From NCBI RefSeq assembly GCF_002803845.1, contig NZ_CP024985.1:8195501-8259500 (forward strand): a stretch of DNA of 64,000 nucleotides, read 5' to 3'. Made by a program: the position numbers and the translations under genes. Shown here in pieces: positions 61,752-64,000 of the stretch (the first letter of the stretch is position 1; the number at the start of each line of letters is the position of its first letter). Source of the stretch: Streptomyces lavendulae subsp. lavendulae. Lineage in GTDB: Bacteria > Actinomycetota > Actinomycetes > Streptomycetales > Streptomycetaceae. The notes under the pieces were generated by a model, which saw only the letters and a list, made by a program, of their open reading frames with translations, ran no database searches and was not told where the DNA came from.

Positions 61752-61929
61752 TTCGCAACACGCTGGTCAGTCCGGTGACGTCGGCGAGATGAGCCGGCAG
61801 TCGTGCCCCGGCATGACCCGGCACTCCCGCACCGTCGGCGCAGACATGAAGCCAGGGACGCGAACCGATACCCTTCCCGCACGGAGAAAGGGCCTTCCAC
61901 CAGGGCCGAAAGAACCCCTGTGGGGTTGT

Positions 61930-62640
61930 TCAGGCGAGGTCGAGGAGCTGCTTGAGCGTCCCGCCGTAGCCGTGGGCCTCGTCCGTGAGGTGGATCTCCA
62001 CCACCCAGTGGGCAGGGAATCCGCTCCGGTCCGTACGGCGCAGCGGCCTGCTGTTCTTGTACGCGATGAGGTCCGTCTCCGGCAGGGCCTCCGGTCCGTC
62101 CGTGATCAGGGTGCCCGTGATGCGGCCCACGTGCCCGGACCCCAGGGACCAGCCGCCCTCGTCGGCGAGGTCGCGCACCTCGGCGTGCAGGAGCCTGCCG
62201 GTGATGCCGCCGCAGCGCTGGAACACCTCCTGCGCGTGGCCGAGCAGACCGGCGAGATCCTCGACGAGCTGGTGGCGGCGCAGATCGTCACCGACGACGA
62301 CAGTGCGCGCGAAACCCGTCTCGTGGCGGGCCAGCAGCGGGCTCAGGTCCACCACCACGACATCGTCCCCGGCGATGAGCCGGTCCGAAGCCGTGCGCGA
62401 GGCGTCGGTCAGGAGGGTGCGGGGCCCGGAGCGGACGAGCCGGCCCGGACCGGCCAGCGCGGGGCCGGCCACCGACCGCGCGGTCTCCCGGATGGAGCGG
62501 TCCACCTCGCTCTCGTACCGGCCCGCGGCGATCACACCGTCGGCCGAGACCCGGGCGAACACGGCCTGCGCCATCCGCTGGGCCTCCACCAGCCGCAGGA
62601 CCCGCAGCTGCTCGTCCATCCGGTCGCGTACCGTCTCCAC
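61930..62640 (-). CDS. M24-family metallopeptidase-like protein with degenerate metal site
   Basis: 236 residues from a GTG at 62640 with AAGGAG. The creatinase/aminopeptidase P-like fold is seen in VVVDLSPLLARHETGFARTVVVGDD, GHVGRITGT and HWVVEIHLTD. Compared with actinobacterial relatives that keep metal ligands in ADFGRT and a late Glu, the second Asp is Gly109 and the last Glu is Lys (GGTLKQLL). Metal binding, and hence hydrolysis, is doubtful. Confidence 0.65.
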   Translation of the reverse strand: METVRDRMDEQLRVLRLVEAQRMAQAVFARVSADGVIAAGRYESEVDRSIRETARSVAGPALAGPGRLVRSGPRTLLTDASRTASDRLIAGDDVVVVDLSPLLARHETGFARTVVVGDDLRRHQLVEDLAGLLGHAQEVFQRCGGITGRLLHAEVRDLADEGGWSLGSGHVGRITGTLITDGPEALPETDLIAYKNSRPLRRTDRSGFPAHWVVEIHLTDEAHGYGGTLKQLLDLA

Positions 62641-63125
62641 GCACTGTCTCCTTCGTGCTCCACCGCCGTGCCCGCCTGATCCGCCGACGGGCTTGCGCTG
62701 TCGTGTCGACAGGGCTGGGAAGGCGGTGGCCGTGCCGGCCTCTCATCGAGGCGGGACCGAACGTAACACCGCCGAGGTGGCCCCGGTCAGCGGTCGATCC
62801 CCCAGACCTGACAGGCCCAACGAAGCCCAGGCTCTGGTCGAATCACCAGGACGGCCACGCGCCGATCACCGCTCGGCAGCGAGCGCGATGCGCGAAGGCG
62901 CGCCGACAGCGGCCACGGCGATGAGGGTCTGGTCGCGGCGGCCGTGGATCGCACAATGACGCGAGGCACCGGCAGTGCCCCCAGGCCACAACGGACTCGC
63001 TCGTCAGCGATTCGGATGTTCCTCAAGCCTCGGCCCGATTCCTGATCCGAACGCCTGCGCGCTTCCTTCCGCGCTTGAGAGGATCCGCCTGGGGAAGCCG
63101 TCTCGATTCGCACTTGGAGGGACAC
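62641..63125. other. Gap with no recognised gene
   Basis: About 485 bases between the M24-like and lipoprotein genes. No gene, repeat or operator was recognised. Confidence 0.35.
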
Positions 63126-63812
63126 ATGCACCGCGCGCGTGCGCTGTCCGTACTGCCCGCCACCCTCGTGGCCGCGCTGCTGGCCGTCTCGGGATGTTCA
63201 GGAGGTGGCAAGCCTGCCGCCCAGGTCCCGGCTCCCACGCCTTCCGGTCTCGTGCACTACGCGCCCGCCACCGGCTCCGCCGCCCCGGCCGCGAGCGCGC
63301 TGCCCACCGCGCCCAAGGAGTGCGTGCGGACCGCCGGAATGAGCGTCGAGCAGCTGACCGGCTACCTGAAGGAACTGCGCAGCTCCAGCGGGGACTACCA
63401 GACCAAAGGCCTGACCCTGGACTCCTCCGGCCTGAACTTCACCCCGGAGGACATCAAGCGCCCGTGCGAAGCGGTCTCGGTCAAGCTCGCCCACTACTGG
63501 GTCGACCTGAAGAAGACGCACGAGGCCAACGTCGTCAGCGGGGCCCGCTACGAATACGCGTACACCCTGATCGGCACCGCCTCCCACGCGGCCGGCCCGC
63601 AGGACGGCCGGGTACCCGACACCGCGCCGCCGGGGCCGTCAGCCTGTCGCGGCACGGTCTCGGTGGCCTACCTCGGCGAGGACATCCCGCTGCGGTCCCT
63701 GCCGTACGACCTGAAACTGGTCGACACCACTGCCCCCGTCCCGGTCAAGGTGGACGGCGACGGGGTGCTGTCCGCGATCTACGTGTCCCCTCCCCACCCG
63801 GATTCGTGCTGA
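63126..63812 (+). CDS. Lipoprotein
   Basis: 228 residues from an ATG with GGAGGG. The signal is ALSVLPATLVAALLAVSGC, so Cys24 is lipidated. After a Pro/Ala linker the mature domain (about 60-228) has CVRTAGMSVEQLTGYLKELRSSSG, DIKRPCEAVSVKLAHYWVDL and ARYEYAYTLIG, a small extracytoplasmic fold with four Cys. Likely surface-anchored; the function is unknown. Confidence 0.83.
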   Translation: MHRARALSVLPATLVAALLAVSGCSGGGKPAAQVPAPTPSGLVHYAPATGSAAPAASALPTAPKECVRTAGMSVEQLTGYLKELRSSSGDYQTKGLTLDSSGLNFTPEDIKRPCEAVSVKLAHYWVDLKKTHEANVVSGARYEYAYTLIGTASHAAGPQDGRVPDTAPPGPSACRGTVSVAYLGEDIPLRSLPYDLKLVDTTAPVPVKVDGDGVLSAIYVSPPHPDSC

Positions 63813-63849
63813 CACCGACAGGCGCCGGCCACGAGATTGCCCGGCCCTG

Positions 63850-64000
63850 GCCGGGCCGGACGCCAGACGTCGGATGACGCCTCGCGTATGTGGCGGTAGG
63901 CCGGGCCGATCCCGATGCGGAAGCCTGCTGCGAGGCGCGCGCGTAGGTGTCGCCGCAGCACAGATGAGCCAGGACGAGCAGGGCCATGCCGGCCGCAGGT
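63850..64000 (-). pseudogene. IS5-family transposase N-terminal fragment, cut by the window edge
   Basis: MALLVLAHLCCGDTYAR followed after a 2-base insertion by LAAGFRIGIGPAYRHIREA matches the N-terminal helix-turn-helix of IS112/IS5-like transposases. The frame is broken at about 63940. The part upstream of 64000 is outside the window. Confidence 0.62.

Noticed and set aside
1..64000. CRISPR arrays, tRNA or rRNA genes
   Set aside because: No regularly spaced repeats or recognisable tRNA/rRNA sequences were seen on reading both strands.

Overview
High-GC actinobacterial DNA with strong G/C third-position bias, GTG starts, many divergently paired TetR/GntR/HxlR regulators, DUF3052, and Streptomyces-type lipoproteins and short secreted proteins. 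The best fit is a Streptomyces (or close relative) chromosome, probably a variable or arm region because insertion-sequence debris and broken genes are common after about 30 kb. No rRNA, tRNA, CRISPR array or replication origin was seen.

0-4 kb (minus strand): a compact module of an XRE-type regulator, an ImmA/IrrE-like HExxH protein and two tandem MAB_1171c-type membrane proteins, the last two coupled by a 4-base overlap. Two identical palindromes spaced 42 bp apart lie upstream of the regulator.

4.16-11.28 kb: a Tn554-family transposon (tnpA, tnpB and tnpC, overlapping) sits exactly between the two halves of a family 2 glycosyltransferase gene. The six bases CTCGTG (CACGAG on the coding strand, codons His-Glu) flank the element, and joining the halves at this core restores a 292-codon frame. 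The cargo includes a complete 291-residue glycosyltransferase homologous to the broken gene, with the same His-Glu written CATGAA, plus a zeta-toxin-like kinase with a 59-residue downstream partner.

12-30 kb: mostly intact genes. They include an HATPase-like protein, an ABC exporter coupled to a 30-residue ORF and a tandem Nudix hydrolase, an FAD oxidoreductase, a 1426-residue STAND NTPase, HAD, HopJ-like and SMI1/KNR4 proteins, an MFS exporter/HxlR pair and a hydrolase/TetR pair. Remnants of a coaD-like gene and of one unidentified gene also occur.

30-64 kb: a patchwork. Small catabolic or stress enzymes with regulators (esterase, MBL hydrolase, alcohol dehydrogenase, dienelactone hydrolase, SDR, FAD monooxygenase/GntR-TetR, epoxide-hydrolase-like/TetR) alternate with dead pieces of IS110, IS5 and Tn3 transposases, a frameshifted but structurally complete IS256-family element, and truncated host genes. 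Several proteins belong to enzyme families but lack key catalytic residues (signal peptidase I, dienelactone hydrolase, M24 peptidase). The recurring design is a divergent enzyme/regulator pair with palindromic operators between them.
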